A DNA stretch of 64,000 nucleotides from NCBI RefSeq assembly GCF_024498195.1, contig NZ_CP101824.1:992001-1056000 (forward strand), in the 5' to 3' direction. How positions within the stretch are numbered: position 1 is the stretch's first letter; every line of letters begins with the position of its first letter. This stretch comes from Halovivax cerinus. GTDB lineage: Archaea > Halobacteriota > Halobacteria > Halobacteriales > Natrialbaceae. The notes under the pieces are model-generated. The model saw only the letters and a list, made by a program, of their open reading frames with translations, did not search any database and was not told the origin of the DNA. The translations under genes and the position numbers were made by a program. Shown here piece by piece: positions 18,715 to 27,155 of the stretch.

Positions 18715-20079
18715 ATGGAGGTATTCGGGTCGAGCGGGGCGCGGGGCGTCGCGAACGAGGAACTATCGCCCGCGTTCGTACTCCGCGTCGCGAAGGCGGC
18801 CGGGACGACGTGGGCGGCCCCGCGCGTCGCGATCGGCCGCGACACCCGTCACACCGGGCGGATGCTGGTCGATGCGGCGACCAGCGGCCTCGCGAGCGTC
18901 GGCGCGACCGTCGATCGGCTCGGGATCGTCCCGACGCCCGGCGTGCAGGCCTACGCGGAACGGGAGGGCGTCCCCGCCATCGTCGTGACGGCCTCGCACA
19001 ACCCGCCGGAGTACAACGGCGTGAAACTCATCGGCGCCGACGGCGTCGAACTCACCGTCGACGACCTGGAGCGGATCGAAGAGACGCTCCTGGCCGAGGA
19101 TTTCGCCAACGTCCCCTGGAACGAGATCGGCCGCGTCCGGTCGATCGACGGCGCTGGGCGTCGATACGTCGAGGGCGTGCTCGCTGCGGTCGATCGTGAC
19201 CTGATCGCCGACGCAGACCTCACCGTGGCCATCGATCCGGGCCACGGCGCCGGCTCGTTGACGAGTCCCGAGCTCTTCCGGGCGCTCGGCTGCCGCGTCG
19301 TCACGGTCAACGCCCAGCCCGACGGTCACTTTCCCGGTCGAGATCCGGAACCAGTCGAGACCAATCTCACGGAACTCGGACAGCTCGTCCGTGCCGCCGA
19401 CGCCGACGTCGGGATCGCCCACGACGGCGACGCCGACCGGGCCATCTTCTTCGACGAGACCGGTTCCTACCTGGAGGGGGACGCGACCTTCGCCGCGCTC
19501 GCCGCGGCGGAACTCGAAGCAGGCGACGCGCTCGTCTCCGCGGTGAACGTCTCCCAGCGTCTCGTCGACGTGGCACGTGAGGTCGGCGCCGACGTCGAAC
19601 TCACGCCGATCGGCTCGACGAACATCATCACCCGCATCCGGGCGCTCGCCGACGACGGCCGTCACGTCCCGATCGCCGGGGAGGGCAACGGCGGGGTCTT
19701 CTTCCCCGACTACCGGCTGGCCCGCGACGGCGCCTACATCGCCGCGCGCTTTCTCGAGCTCGTCGCGGAGACGCCCGCGAGCGACCTGGTCGCACCCTAC
19801 GACGGCTACGCCAACGTCCGGCGGAACGTCGAGTACACCTCGACGGGTGAGCGCGACGCCATGCTCGAGGCCGCCGCTGACTACGCAGAGCGCGCCGATA
19901 CCGACCTGAACACCCGCGACGGCTACCGCCTCGACTACGGCGACGCCTGGGTCCTCGCACGCCCGTCCGGGACGGAACCGCTCGTGCGCATCTACGCCGA
20001 AGCCCGCGAGCGCGAGCGGGCCCAGGCACTCGTCGACGACGTCTACGAGACGCTGATCGCGGCGAGCGAGCGCGCGTAA
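18715..20079 (+). CDS. glmM: phosphoglucosamine mutase (phosphohexomutase family)
   Basis: Interconverts glucosamine 6- and 1-phosphate on the way to UDP-GlcNAc, used for glycan synthesis. The 454 residues show the four-domain phosphohexomutase pattern: active serine in TASHNPPEYNG (Ser near residue 91), the metal loop HDGDADRAIF near 237, the sugar-binding GEGNGGVFFPD near 323, and the phosphate-binding ARPSGTEPLVRIYAEA near 420. The start MEVFGSSGARGVANEELSP is typical. Phosphomannomutase activity cannot be excluded from sequence. Confidence 0.92.
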   Translation: MEVFGSSGARGVANEELSPAFVLRVAKAAGTTWAAPRVAIGRDTRHTGRMLVDAATSGLASVGATVDRLGIVPTPGVQAYAEREGVPAIVVTASHNPPEYNGVKLIGADGVELTVDDLERIEETLLAEDFANVPWNEIGRVRSIDGAGRRYVEGVLAAVDRDLIADADLTVAIDPGHGAGSLTSPELFRALGCRVVTVNAQPDGHFPGRDPEPVETNLTELGQLVRAADADVGIAHDGDADRAIFFDETGSYLEGDATFAALAAAELEAGDALVSAVNVSQRLVDVAREVGADVELTPIGSTNIITRIRALADDGRHVPIAGEGNGGVFFPDYRLARDGAYIAARFLELVAETPASDLVAPYDGYANVRRNVEYTSTGERDAMLEAAADYAERADTDLNTRDGYRLDYGDAWVLARPSGTEPLVRIYAEARERERAQALVDDVYETLIAASERA

Positions 20080-20106
20080 ACCGGGTGACGCACCGCACAA
20101 CGGCCG

Positions 20107-20616
20107 TCACCAGGCGAGTGCGTCAGCGAACCGGACGCCGAGCCGTTCCGTCGCGAGGAGGACACGGTGGGCGACGACGAGGACGACGACCGCGAGTAGA
20201 ATCGTCGCGCCCTCCCGAACCGTCGGGAGCAGACCGAGCGAGACGATGAGGGTGGTGGCACAGGCTGGCGGATGGCGGGTATCAGTCGCGAGCATCCCGC
20301 CGGCGGTGAGCGTCGTCGCGACGACGCCACTCGCACCGAGGCGCAGTCCCGCGATCGAACCCGGCGCCGTCGCGGTCGTCATGTCGGCACCGCCGGCGAG
20401 GAGCGTGTACGCGACGAGTCCAGCGACGACGCCGACGGCGTGACCGCCGATCACCCGTCTCGGGGACGTCGACTCGCCGCGTTCGAACAGTGCCAGGACG
20501 AACGCCGACGGACCGAGGCTCGGAAAGAGCATCGGGAGGCCCGAGAGCCACGCGAGTGCGGCCGTCGTCGAGAGGAGTGTGCCGGTGTGCAGCGTGGATC
20601 CGACGCGATCGTCCAT
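20107..20616 (-). CDS. HPP family membrane protein
   Basis: A 169-residue protein with four hydrophobic helices. The signature HPPACATTLIVSLG (His-Pro-Pro near residue 115) names the family, and PSLGPSAFVLALFE and RRVIGGHAVGVVAGL also match. Some HPP proteins have been linked to nitrite transport in plastids and cyanobacteria; the haloarchaeal role is unknown. It is convergent with glmM and lies downstream of a universal stress protein gene on the same strand. Confidence 0.9.
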   Translation of the reverse strand: MDDRVGSTLHTGTLLSTTAALAWLSGLPMLFPSLGPSAFVLALFERGESTSPRRVIGGHAVGVVAGLVAYTLLAGGADMTTATAPGSIAGLRLGASGVVATTLTAGGMLATDTRHPPACATTLIVSLGLLPTVREGATILLAVVVLVVAHRVLLATERLGVRFADALAW

Positions 20617-20721
20617 CGGCCGTCAGTGCCCGCTACACGGCCAAAGACCCCGCGGTTTCACACGGCGTCGATCCGGGGCGGTACGCGCGACGCGATCGGT
20701 CGAGATGCGCTGTGGATACGA

Positions 20722-21144
20722 TCAGTCGCCAACATCGCGATCGTCGGCGGGGACGATCGTCACCGGGACCGTCGACCGCCGTGCGACGGCCTCGGCGACG
20801 CTGCCGAGCAAGACCCGCGAGACGCCCGAACGGCCCTCGCTCCCCATGACGATGCCGTCGACGGGGTCGGTGCGAACGTACTCGACGATCGCATCCGCAG
20901 GAGCACCCTCTAGCACGACCGTATCCACGGCGGCGTCGCGCTCGTCGGCGATCGTCCGAACGTCCGCGAAGAAGTCCGGTTCACCGTCGGCGACGCCCGG
21001 GGCACCGCCGCCGTAGGCCACTTCGAGGTCGTCGACGACGTGGACGACGGTCACCGCGACCTCGCCGAACGCGGTGAGCGCGTACTCGAGCGCGGAGCGA
21101 GCGAGCGCCGAATCGTCCATCGGCACGAGGAGCTGCTGTGTCAC
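20722..21144 (-). CDS. universal stress protein UspA family
   Basis: A 140-residue single Usp domain. The N-terminal LLVPMDDSALARSALEYAL and the ATP-binding signature MGSEGRSGVSRVLLGSVAEAV (G-x2-G-x9-G-S) are intact, so it is probably of the nucleotide-binding type. It lies 54 nt downstream of a coiled-coil gene and 105 nt upstream of the HPP gene, all on one strand. Confidence 0.93.
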   Translation of the reverse strand: MTQQLLVPMDDSALARSALEYALTAFGEVAVTVVHVVDDLEVAYGGGAPGVADGEPDFFADVRTIADERDAAVDTVVLEGAPADAIVEYVRTDPVDGIVMGSEGRSGVSRVLLGSVAEAVARRSTVPVTIVPADDRDVGD

Positions 21145-21198
21145 GGACGAGGCTACGCAGTCGGACGGGTAAAAGTCGACGATCCGCGCCGGGCGGCC

Positions 21199-22443
21199 TC
21201 AGCCCACGGCGTCGGCCGTCTCCAGCGCATCCTGTAGCGCGCCACGTTCGGCTCGAAGGGCCTCGAGATCGGCGGTGACCTGCCCGGCTTCGATGCGCTC
21301 TCGTTCGCGCCCGGTCAGTTCGGTCCGCGCGGTCGCGGCCGTCTGGAGCCGGTCGTACTCCGGATCGCGGGCGAGGTCCGCGACGTCCCGGAGCGCGGCG
21401 ACCGGGTTCACGTCGACGTCGATCGGGCCGCCGGCGAGACGGACGACGAGCGGGCGGCGTTCGCGCACGCGAAAGCGCAGTTCGTCGGCCGGCGCAGGCG
21501 GCCAGGAGATCGAGAGTGGCGCGGCGTCGAGGCGTTGCAGGTACGTCCGCTGCGTGGCCACCTGGCGTTTGAGGGCGTCGGGATCGTCGACGTGGTGGGC
21601 GAGCTTCGAGCGCGAGTACTCGGCGTACTCGAGGAGCCGTGGGATCGCCGACTCGCCGGCCGGATTCGTCTCGACGAACTCGCGGAGGTCCGCGGGCGGT
21701 CGATCGAAGTCGACCAGCGGATAGAGACGACTCCGTTCGAGGAGGGCGAAGACCTCGCGGGCCGACGCGGTCGACAGGTAGTCGGCGAACGCCGCCTCGA
21801 CGGCCCGGTTGTACGTCTCGATCGGGTCGCGAATCCGATCGACCGGCGCGTCGAGGTCGACCGACGCGAGCTCCAGGAGGTGTTCGTGTCGGTCGACCTC
21901 GTCCGAGAGCTCGTCGAGTCGGTCGACCGCGGCCTTCCGGGCCTCGTGGAGGTCGCTCTCGGCGGCTTCGCGGTCGTCGAGGAGGGTGACGTAGCGCGCT
22001 GCGGGGTCGAGCGCCGCCTTCGCCGCCTCGAAGTCCTCGTCGTAGAGGCGACGCTTGTCGATGGCCTCGTAAGCCGCCTCGAACGCCGCCCGTTCCGTGA
22101 GGTCGTCTGCGAGTCCGTCGACGAGGGCGTCGAACTGCGCCTCGAACTGGACGTACGCCGCGAACGCCTCGCGGCCGGTGCCGACCGCCCGCTCGTCGTT
22201 GTTCTCGAGAAGTTTCCGGGCTCGGCGATACGCCTCGGCGCCGCGTTCGACCTCGTCCTCGCCGAGGTCGTCGATACGGGCCTGTACCGACTCGTACCGG
22301 TCGATCGCCGCTTCGAGAGCGGCCAGCGTGTCGCTGTCGATCTCCTCGCGGTTCCGCACGCCGCTCCCTGTCCCGTCGTTCGTCGCGCCGCCTTCGATCC
22401 CGTCGTCCGTCGTGCCGCCATGTGCAGAGCGTCCGTCCACCAT
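21199..22443 (-). CDS. haloarchaeal coiled-coil protein of unknown function
   Basis: A 414-residue, very acidic and helical protein. Residues about 35-215 have long heptad-like stretches rich in Glu, Ala, Arg and Leu (AIDRYESVQARIDDLGEDEV; RKAAVDRLDELSDEVDRHEH). The last 50 residues are again coiled coil (ERIEAGQVTADLEALRAERG). Residues 290-350 contain a beta-rich insert (ISWPPAPADELRFRVRERRP). No Walker motif or signal peptide is present, so it is not an SMC protein. It starts 2 nt after the hisI stop codon, which implies co-transcription; that link to histidine synthesis is positional only. Confidence 0.75.
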   Translation of the reverse strand: MVDGRSAHGGTTDDGIEGGATNDGTGSGVRNREEIDSDTLAALEAAIDRYESVQARIDDLGEDEVERGAEAYRRARKLLENNDERAVGTGREAFAAYVQFEAQFDALVDGLADDLTERAAFEAAYEAIDKRRLYDEDFEAAKAALDPAARYVTLLDDREAAESDLHEARKAAVDRLDELSDEVDRHEHLLELASVDLDAPVDRIRDPIETYNRAVEAAFADYLSTASAREVFALLERSRLYPLVDFDRPPADLREFVETNPAGESAIPRLLEYAEYSRSKLAHHVDDPDALKRQVATQRTYLQRLDAAPLSISWPPAPADELRFRVRERRPLVVRLAGGPIDVDVNPVAALRDVADLARDPEYDRLQTAATARTELTGRERERIEAGQVTADLEALRAERGALQDALETADAVG

Positions 22444-22445
22444 GG

Positions 22446-22811
22446 TTACTCGTAGACGGCCTCGGGATCGAACACCCGCTCCCCCACGTGCTCGCCGTCG
22501 ACGGTCCGGTAGAAACACGAGCGATGTCCCGTGTGACAGGCACCGCCCTCTTGCTCCACGCGGTAGAGGAGCGCGTCGGCGTCGCAATCGACCCGCACCT
22601 CGGCGACGCGCTGGACGTGCCCGCTCGAACCTCCTTTCTGCCACAACTCGTCGCGACTGCGCGAGTAGTAGTGCGCCAGCCCCGTCTCCCGGGTCCGCGC
22701 CAACGCCTCCGGCGAGACGTACGCGAGCATCAGCACCTCGCCCGATTCCGCGTCCTGGGCGACCGCGGGGACCAGCCCGGTCTCGCCGAAATCGACCTCG
22801 ACGTCTGTCAT
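22446..22811 (-). CDS. hisI: phosphoribosyl-AMP cyclohydrolase
   Basis: Third step of histidine synthesis, opening the purine ring of PR-AMP. The 121 residues carry the family core: [59 protein letters not shown] and TGHRSCFYR, including the cysteines and Asp residues that bind zinc and magnesium. It is the monofunctional form without a HisE domain. It leads a run with the coiled-coil gene (2-nt gap). Confidence 0.96.
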   Translation of the reverse strand: MTDVEVDFGETGLVPAVAQDAESGEVLMLAYVSPEALARTRETGLAHYYSRSRDELWQKGGSSGHVQRVAEVRVDCDADALLYRVEQEGGACHTGHRSCFYRTVDGEHVGERVFDPEAVYE

Positions 22812-22849
22812 ACGCGACGTGTCGACCGGGACGGCGATAGGCCTTACGC

Positions 22850-22909
22850 CGAACTTTTTGCGCCTTGGGTTCCGCGCCTCGCGCGGAACCGCGCGGCGCA
22901 AAAACTTCG
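22850..22909. repeat. large imperfect hairpin upstream of hisI
   Basis: cgaactttttgcgcc (22850-22864) is nearly the inverse of ggcgcaaaaacttcg (22895-22909), with one mismatch. Inside it gttccgcgc (22869-22877) pairs with gcgcggaac (22881-22889), so the whole 60 bp can fold as a nested hairpin. A second palindrome, gccggcgg/ccgccggc, follows at about 22920-22940. The stem lies 39 nt before the hisI ATG. It could be a transcription terminator for either direction, a cis-regulatory stem or a mobile palindromic repeat. Confidence 0.75.
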
Positions 22910-23095
22910 ATGAAAAAGGGCCGGCGGTTCGGCCGCCGGCCTCACCGCCGGGGAACCGCTCGCTTCGCTCGCGGATGCACAACTCCGTTCTCGGAGTCAG
23001 GTATACTGATATACCGACCGAAAATGCCTGTACCGTAGTTTGGTCTGAATCGTCGAAACAGCCGCAACGGTTTCCAGCCAGCTGTCCGCTCGGAG

Positions 23096-23332
23096 TCAGT
23101 CGTTCTTCCCGTGCTCTTTCATCCGCCGGGAGAAGTCGGAGAGGTTCATCGCGGCGGCGCAGTGCTCACAGCAGTACCGAACGGTATCCGCGTATTTCGC
23201 CGACAGTGTGGCCGGCGACTCGACGGTGAGCCGAAAGAGAAGCTGTGGCGCGACATCGCGATCGCAGCGGTAACACTCCCGGCCCCGCGGTTTGTAGCCG
23301 TCATCGCCGCTCGACGCCTCGGCAGACGTCAT
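23096..23332 (-). CDS. small zinc-binding protein
   Basis: A 78-residue protein with paired cysteines [11 protein letters not shown] and [11 protein letters not shown], the layout of a small treble-clef or ribbon zinc site. ATG 23332 gives [20 protein letters not shown]; a GTG at 23383 would add 17 residues. I recognise no named family. It lies alone between the hisI group and a long gap. Confidence 0.6.
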   Translation of the reverse strand: MTSAEASSGDDGYKPRGRECYRCDRDVAPQLLFRLTVESPATLSAKYADTVRYCCEHCAAAMNLSDFSRRMKEHGKND

Positions 23333-23844
23333 CCCCGACCACCCCTGTCCGATCCGGTGGACCGTCCGTCGGCTCTCGGCCACCGACCCCGGAAATCGAA
23401 CGTGAACGCCGGATATCGTTTCGACTCACTAGACCACAGGCGTGCGAGACCTTTTTATCTCGGTGGTGTGTTTCGTAACATGGCAACCAGGCCGCTCGTC
23501 TGGAAGCCACGTCTCGGGTGCCCTACCACCCGGGGCATTTCTACCCCTCGTGAGTCCGTGACTTCCAGTTCGCAGATCGACGCGTGTCGTAGTATAATTA
23601 CTGGTGAGTGGTGTGTTCAATACGGTCTAACAGAATGAAAATGGAATCGGAGGAAGGGCAGCACTATCCCAACTGGAGTGGCGATTTCGCGATACGAAGG
23701 ACGATCATATGGCCATCGCGCACTCGATATCGGATCGCGGACCGGCCGATGTGAGACGGCGACGGTGACGCGACCGGACGGCCACCGGTCGGTGCGTCGA
23801 CGCGGTTTCGAACACATCGACTGTCGAGGCACGCCGAACGTAGA
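23333..23844. other. 512-bp gap, mostly unassigned
   Basis: The stretch is more AT-rich than its surroundings at 23440-23690. Apart from the possible small gene at 23480-23638 I see no convincing coding region. No repeats or ORB-like sites were found here. Confidence 0.5.
23480..23638 (+). CDS. possible 52-residue small protein with leaderless promoter
   Basis: ATG 23480 opens a 52-codon frame, MATRPLVWKPRLGCPTTRG and onward, with three cysteines and no recognisable family. A TATA-like ctttttatc (23450-23458) lies about 28 nt before the ATG, the spacing used by neighbouring leaderless genes. That promoter is the main support; the composition itself is not clearly coding. It may instead drive a non-coding RNA or be chance. 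Confidence 0.3.
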   Translation: MATRPLVWKPRLGCPTTRGISTPRESVTSSSQIDACRSIITGEWCVQYGLTE

Positions 23845-24395
23845 CTATGTGAGGAGATCCTCGATGAGGCGAAAGCCGTTCACGTAGGTGACCGAGTCTC
23901 CGTACCCTTCAGTGGCGAAAACGTTCTCAACGCCTTCGCCCGCGAGAACGTCTGTAGTGTAGATGTACGCGTGGGTCGCCCGCCCCTCGACGAACGCCTG
24001 AGCTGTGACGCCAGCGAGGGGCGAGCGCAGCGAGGCCCTCGGAATTGGCGAACGGTGAAACCGCGAGCAGCGAGCGCCGAGTCGGCACGCTCGACGGCGT
24101 CGTGGTCTCGCCCGTCGGCGTTCGCGATGTATCGTTGGACGCCATCCATTACCCGCGAAACGAGAGGGTCCGTATATCGCAACGGTGGCGCGACACGGGC
24201 CCACTCCTCATCTATTGCCGCGTCGATCGGCGGCGCATCGAGATCTGGGACCGTCAATTCGTCGTAGACGCGCTCGGGGACGACGAAGGTGATCGCGTGC
24301 CGGCGCGCGAAGGTTCTAACGACTTGATATCGACGATTTACGGGCTGACCCATCGCGACGAACAGTCCGGAGTCCGCAACGTGGATCGAACTCAC
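23845..24395 (-). pseudogene. PIN-like toxin-type protein, frame broken by about 60 bp of repeat-like insert
   Basis: The frame starts at GTG 24395 (MSSIHVADSGLFVAMGQPVN) and reads well to ERADSALAA near 24070. It then runs into basic low-complexity residues. The frame shifted by one resumes with AQAFVEGRATHAYIYTTDVLA and ends ...VTYVNGFRLIEDLLT at the stop at 23845-23847. Conserved acidic residues (Asp8, the Glu in VYDEL, two in DAVERAD, Asp in YTTD) suggest a PIN-like nuclease. Between the two parts, about 24005-24075 is GC-rich, palindromic-looking sequence (gcgagcgcagcgag) that appears inserted. Its GTG overlaps the stop of the HTH gene (GTGA), so the pair was translationally coupled, as in toxin-antitoxin loci. 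Confidence 0.65.
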
Positions 24396-24988
24396 GGCTC
24401 GTCGTCACCGCGAACGTCACCGTTCTGGATCGTGTCGAGCGAGGCTCCTGCTGGCTCGATGTCGGTATATTCGTGGACGACCGGACGAAGCGCCTGGAGG
24501 ACGAGTTCGGCAGCGAGCGGCGAGATGTCGAGGTCATCCGCCATCAGCCGGTGAGTAACCTCCCCGCGCTCCCGATCGACGGCGTACGTGAGCGCCGTCG
24601 CGAGACCCGCGATACCGTTCCTGTCGATATACGTATCGATGTCCTCGTCCGTCGTCCGACGTGCGACAGCGTCGACGAGAGCCGGGGTGATCGTGTACTC
24701 CCGTCCGCCGCCGTCGGCAACGGTGAGATCGATATCGCACGCGTCGAACCGACGGGGCTGGCCGTCAGTCGTCGTCTCGACGAGCCCAGCATCGAGCAAC
24801 CGGTCGACGTCAGAATAGGCGGTCCCCTGGGCAAGACCTAGCGTCTCCGACGCGTCACGCACGGTAACCGACCCTTCGCGGGCGATATACGCGTAGAGTT
24901 GCGCGATCCGTGGCTCCTCAAGGAGGTCCGCGATCGAAAGGAAGTCCCGGATGACGTCGCCGTCGGCGCGGGATGGTGCGTGTGACAT
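24392..24988 (-). CDS. helix-turn-helix regulator, probable antitoxin partner
   Basis: A 198-residue winged-helix protein. Residues 25-85 hold the DNA-binding domain (IAQLYAYIAREGSVTVRDAS; LGLAQGTAYSDVDRLLDAGL). The central VADGGGREYTITPALVDAVA and the helical C-terminus may bind the partner. It overlaps the following PIN-like gene by 4 nt, an arrangement I know from haloarchaeal HTH/PIN-like pairs. With the partner broken, it may now act alone or be decaying too, though its own frame is intact. A TATA-like tataat near 25003 lies closer than usual to the ATG. Confidence 0.75.
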   Translation of the reverse strand: MSHAPSRADGDVIRDFLSIADLLEEPRIAQLYAYIAREGSVTVRDASETLGLAQGTAYSDVDRLLDAGLVETTTDGQPRRFDACDIDLTVADGGGREYTITPALVDAVARRTTDEDIDTYIDRNGIAGLATALTYAVDRERGEVTHRLMADDLDISPLAAELVLQALRPVVHEYTDIEPAGASLDTIQNGDVRGDDEP

Positions 24989-25300
24989 GATCGAACTGAT
25001 TATAGATTACAGCGAATCCGTAAAGAGTGTTCGGGTCGGGTTCGTACATCGACGTCGATAGCCTCCCGGTGACCAAGTTGCGGATCCAGGGGGCGTCGAC
25101 AGGCGTCGGTCGAAACGATTGTGGCTCTCGAAAGGCATCTCACGTCGGTTGCAGCCCCTTCGATCGGCAGACGCGGTAATCCGGTCGTATCGAGAAACAG
25201 ACTCTCAATCTACACTAGGGCACTTGAATCCTTCAGTCTACCGGAAGCAGCGTACGGTAACGTCAGACCTTGTACCCCACAAATTGTAGCGAATCGTGCA
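24989..25300. other. 312-bp divergent gap between the HTH gene and the phosphotransferase
   Basis: It should contain both promoters. The AT-rich patch gattatagatta (25000-25008) serves the minus-strand HTH gene. On the + strand only weak AT-rich elements are visible before ATG 25301. The phosphotransferase frame stays open back to 25121, but the added residues show no domain. Confidence 0.5.
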
Positions 25301-26326
25301 ATGAGCGAGTTGCCAGCGGACGAGCGGATCGAGGCGAGACTGGGACCCCGGTTCGAGCGGGTCGAGATCGAACGGCGCCTCCACGCGGTCCCACCCCACG
25401 AGGTGTACGAGGTGTCGGTCGACGGCCGTCGAGCAGTCTGGAAGGCGTCCGTCACCGATCGCGGGGCGGCCGGCGTGGAGGGCCGGGTCCTCCGGTTCGT
25501 CGGGCGCGAGACGTCGATTCCGGTGCCCGAGGTACGCGACGTCGGCGAGGACTGGTTTCTCGCGGCCTACCGCGAGGACGCCCCGGCGGAACCGGCCGAC
25601 GACGAGCGCGTCCTCGATCGATCGTGGCTCCGGATCGCCGGCCGAACGCTCGCGACGCTCCACGACGAGGCCCGGTTCGATCGGCCGGGGTTGCTCACGA
25701 TCGACGGCGACCCCGCCGACCCGGCGAGCGGGATCCGCGTCGAAGCGGCCACCGACGGAAACCGGAGTGGCGCGACCCCGGACGCGGCCTGGAGCGCCAC
25801 CGCGGACACGACGTGGAGCGACGCGCTCGACGACCTGCTGAGGGCCTACGAGGCGTCGGTCGTCGGAACGGGGTACGAGAGCGCGATCGCCGACGCGCGT
25901 AACTTCCTGGTCGACCACGCGGACCGGTTCGACGTTTTAGACGGCGGGGCGGCGCTCTGTCACGGCTGGTTCACGCCCGACCACGTCGGCGTCGCCGGGG
26001 ACGTCACGACCTGCGTCATCGACTTCGAACACGCCCTTGCCGGGAGTCCCGAGTGGGACTACTGGCGCACGGCCGTCCCGCTGTTCCAGGGAGGTGGCTG
26101 GGAGGGTCCGGACGACGCCGAAGGCACGTTTCGGGACGCCTACGAGTCCGTCCGACCGCTCCCCGACGGGTTCGACGAGCGGGCCGACGCCTATCGGGCG
26201 TTCGTCGCCGCCTCACACATAGACTCGCTGGCGACACAGCGGGGAATCGACGCGGAGACGCGCGAGGTGGCCGATTTTCTCGCGGCGTACATCGGGGACA
26301 CGCTCGACACCGTGCGAAATTCGTGA
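25301..26326 (+). CDS. APH-family phosphotransferase (aminoglycoside/choline kinase-like)
   Basis: A 341-residue protein-kinase-like small-molecule kinase. The N-lobe lysine is in RRAVWKASVTDR, followed by GVEGRVLRFVGRETSIPVPE. The catalytic loop reads CHGWFTPDHVGV (about residue 222), a variant of HxDxxxxN with Asp shifted, and the metal Asp is in VIDFEHALAGSPEWDYWR. Residues 145-175 are a low-complexity loop. The substrate is unknown; haloarchaeal members are unlikely to be drug-resistance enzymes. The altered catalytic loop could mean weak or no kinase activity. Confidence 0.8.
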   Translation: MSELPADERIEARLGPRFERVEIERRLHAVPPHEVYEVSVDGRRAVWKASVTDRGAAGVEGRVLRFVGRETSIPVPEVRDVGEDWFLAAYREDAPAEPADDERVLDRSWLRIAGRTLATLHDEARFDRPGLLTIDGDPADPASGIRVEAATDGNRSGATPDAAWSATADTTWSDALDDLLRAYEASVVGTGYESAIADARNFLVDHADRFDVLDGGAALCHGWFTPDHVGVAGDVTTCVIDFEHALAGSPEWDYWRTAVPLFQGGGWEGPDDAEGTFRDAYESVRPLPDGFDERADAYRAFVAASHIDSLATQRGIDAETREVADFLAAYIGDTLDTVRNS

Positions 26327-26349
26327 GGAACGATGCCAGCCCCGCGAAC

Positions 26350-27081
26350 TCACTGCCGAAGCGCCGCCAGCGCGTCGGCGGCCTCGTGGGCCGCTTCGAG
26401 ACAGTCGCGAGCGTAGCGCGGGTCGTCGGCTGTCGCCGCTTCGCGGGCGAAGCGTTCGAGCGCGGTCCGAAGCGAGTCCGCCGCGCCGTCGAGTTCGCCG
26501 GCCGCGGGCCGCGACGGACGGCGCCGGTCGGGCGAGCCCGACGCGCCGTCGGATCCGGAATCGTGTCCGGCCAGTTCCGACGGATCGGGGGTGTCGACGC
26601 CGTCCGGATTCGTCGGTGAGGCTCCGGGCTCGAAACTGTGCGTCTCGACACCCCTCCGTGGATCCGGTGGTGTATCGGTCGGACCCGACGCCGTCTGTTT
26701 CGGCCCACTGGCTCCCGCGTTCGTGGCGTCGGCGGCTCCGACGTCGCCGTCGGAACGAGCGACCGCGGACGACGCGTCCGCACCGTTCTCGGCCGACGAG
26801 CCCCCGGCCGGGCCCTGCTCGGTCGACCCGTTCACGGGTGCGCCCTCGACGCCGCCGGGGCCGCCGTGACACGTGGGACAGAACGTCGTGCCGTTCTGCC
26901 GGAAGAGCGGATCCCCGCAGGTGTTGCAGTGGGAGTTGGTCATCGTCGCACCCTTCAACAGCAGGTCGCTCATCCGCTGTGTGGCCTCGCGCTCGGCGTT
27001 GTCCTCCCCGTACTTCTCTCGCAGTTCCTCCCGGAGGGCCTCCTTGTCGATTCCGCCGTCGTCGTCCTCCGTCTCACTCAT
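26350..27081 (-). CDS. Sjogren's syndrome/scleroderma autoantigen 1 (ZNRD2) family protein
   Basis: A 243-residue protein. The N-terminal 75 residues give the family core, EATQRMSDLLLKGATMTNSH followed by CNTCGDPLFRQNGTTFCPTC, a four-cysteine zinc ribbon. Residues 80-190 are a low-complexity acidic linker, and 190-243 form a helical C-terminal domain (DSLRTALERFAREAA). The archaeal function is not known. ATG 27081 is the natural start, before acidic MSETEDDDGG. Confidence 0.9.
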   Translation of the reverse strand: MSETEDDDGGIDKEALREELREKYGEDNAEREATQRMSDLLLKGATMTNSHCNTCGDPLFRQNGTTFCPTCHGGPGGVEGAPVNGSTEQGPAGGSSAENGADASSAVARSDGDVGAADATNAGASGPKQTASGPTDTPPDPRRGVETHSFEPGASPTNPDGVDTPDPSELAGHDSGSDGASGSPDRRRPSRPAAGELDGAADSLRTALERFAREAATADDPRYARDCLEAAHEAADALAALRQ

Positions 27082-27155
27082 ATGCGGTGACAGGGGCCCC
27101 AGCGTCGAAAAGGCTACGACCCGCTGCAGGCCGACTCGTCGGCGGACAACTGACG

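Noticed and set aside
20645-20670. Possible ORB near the HPP gene (accccgcggtttcacacgg)
   Set aside because: It has the GTTTCA and CCCC parts but lacks TGGA; only a partial match, so not counted.
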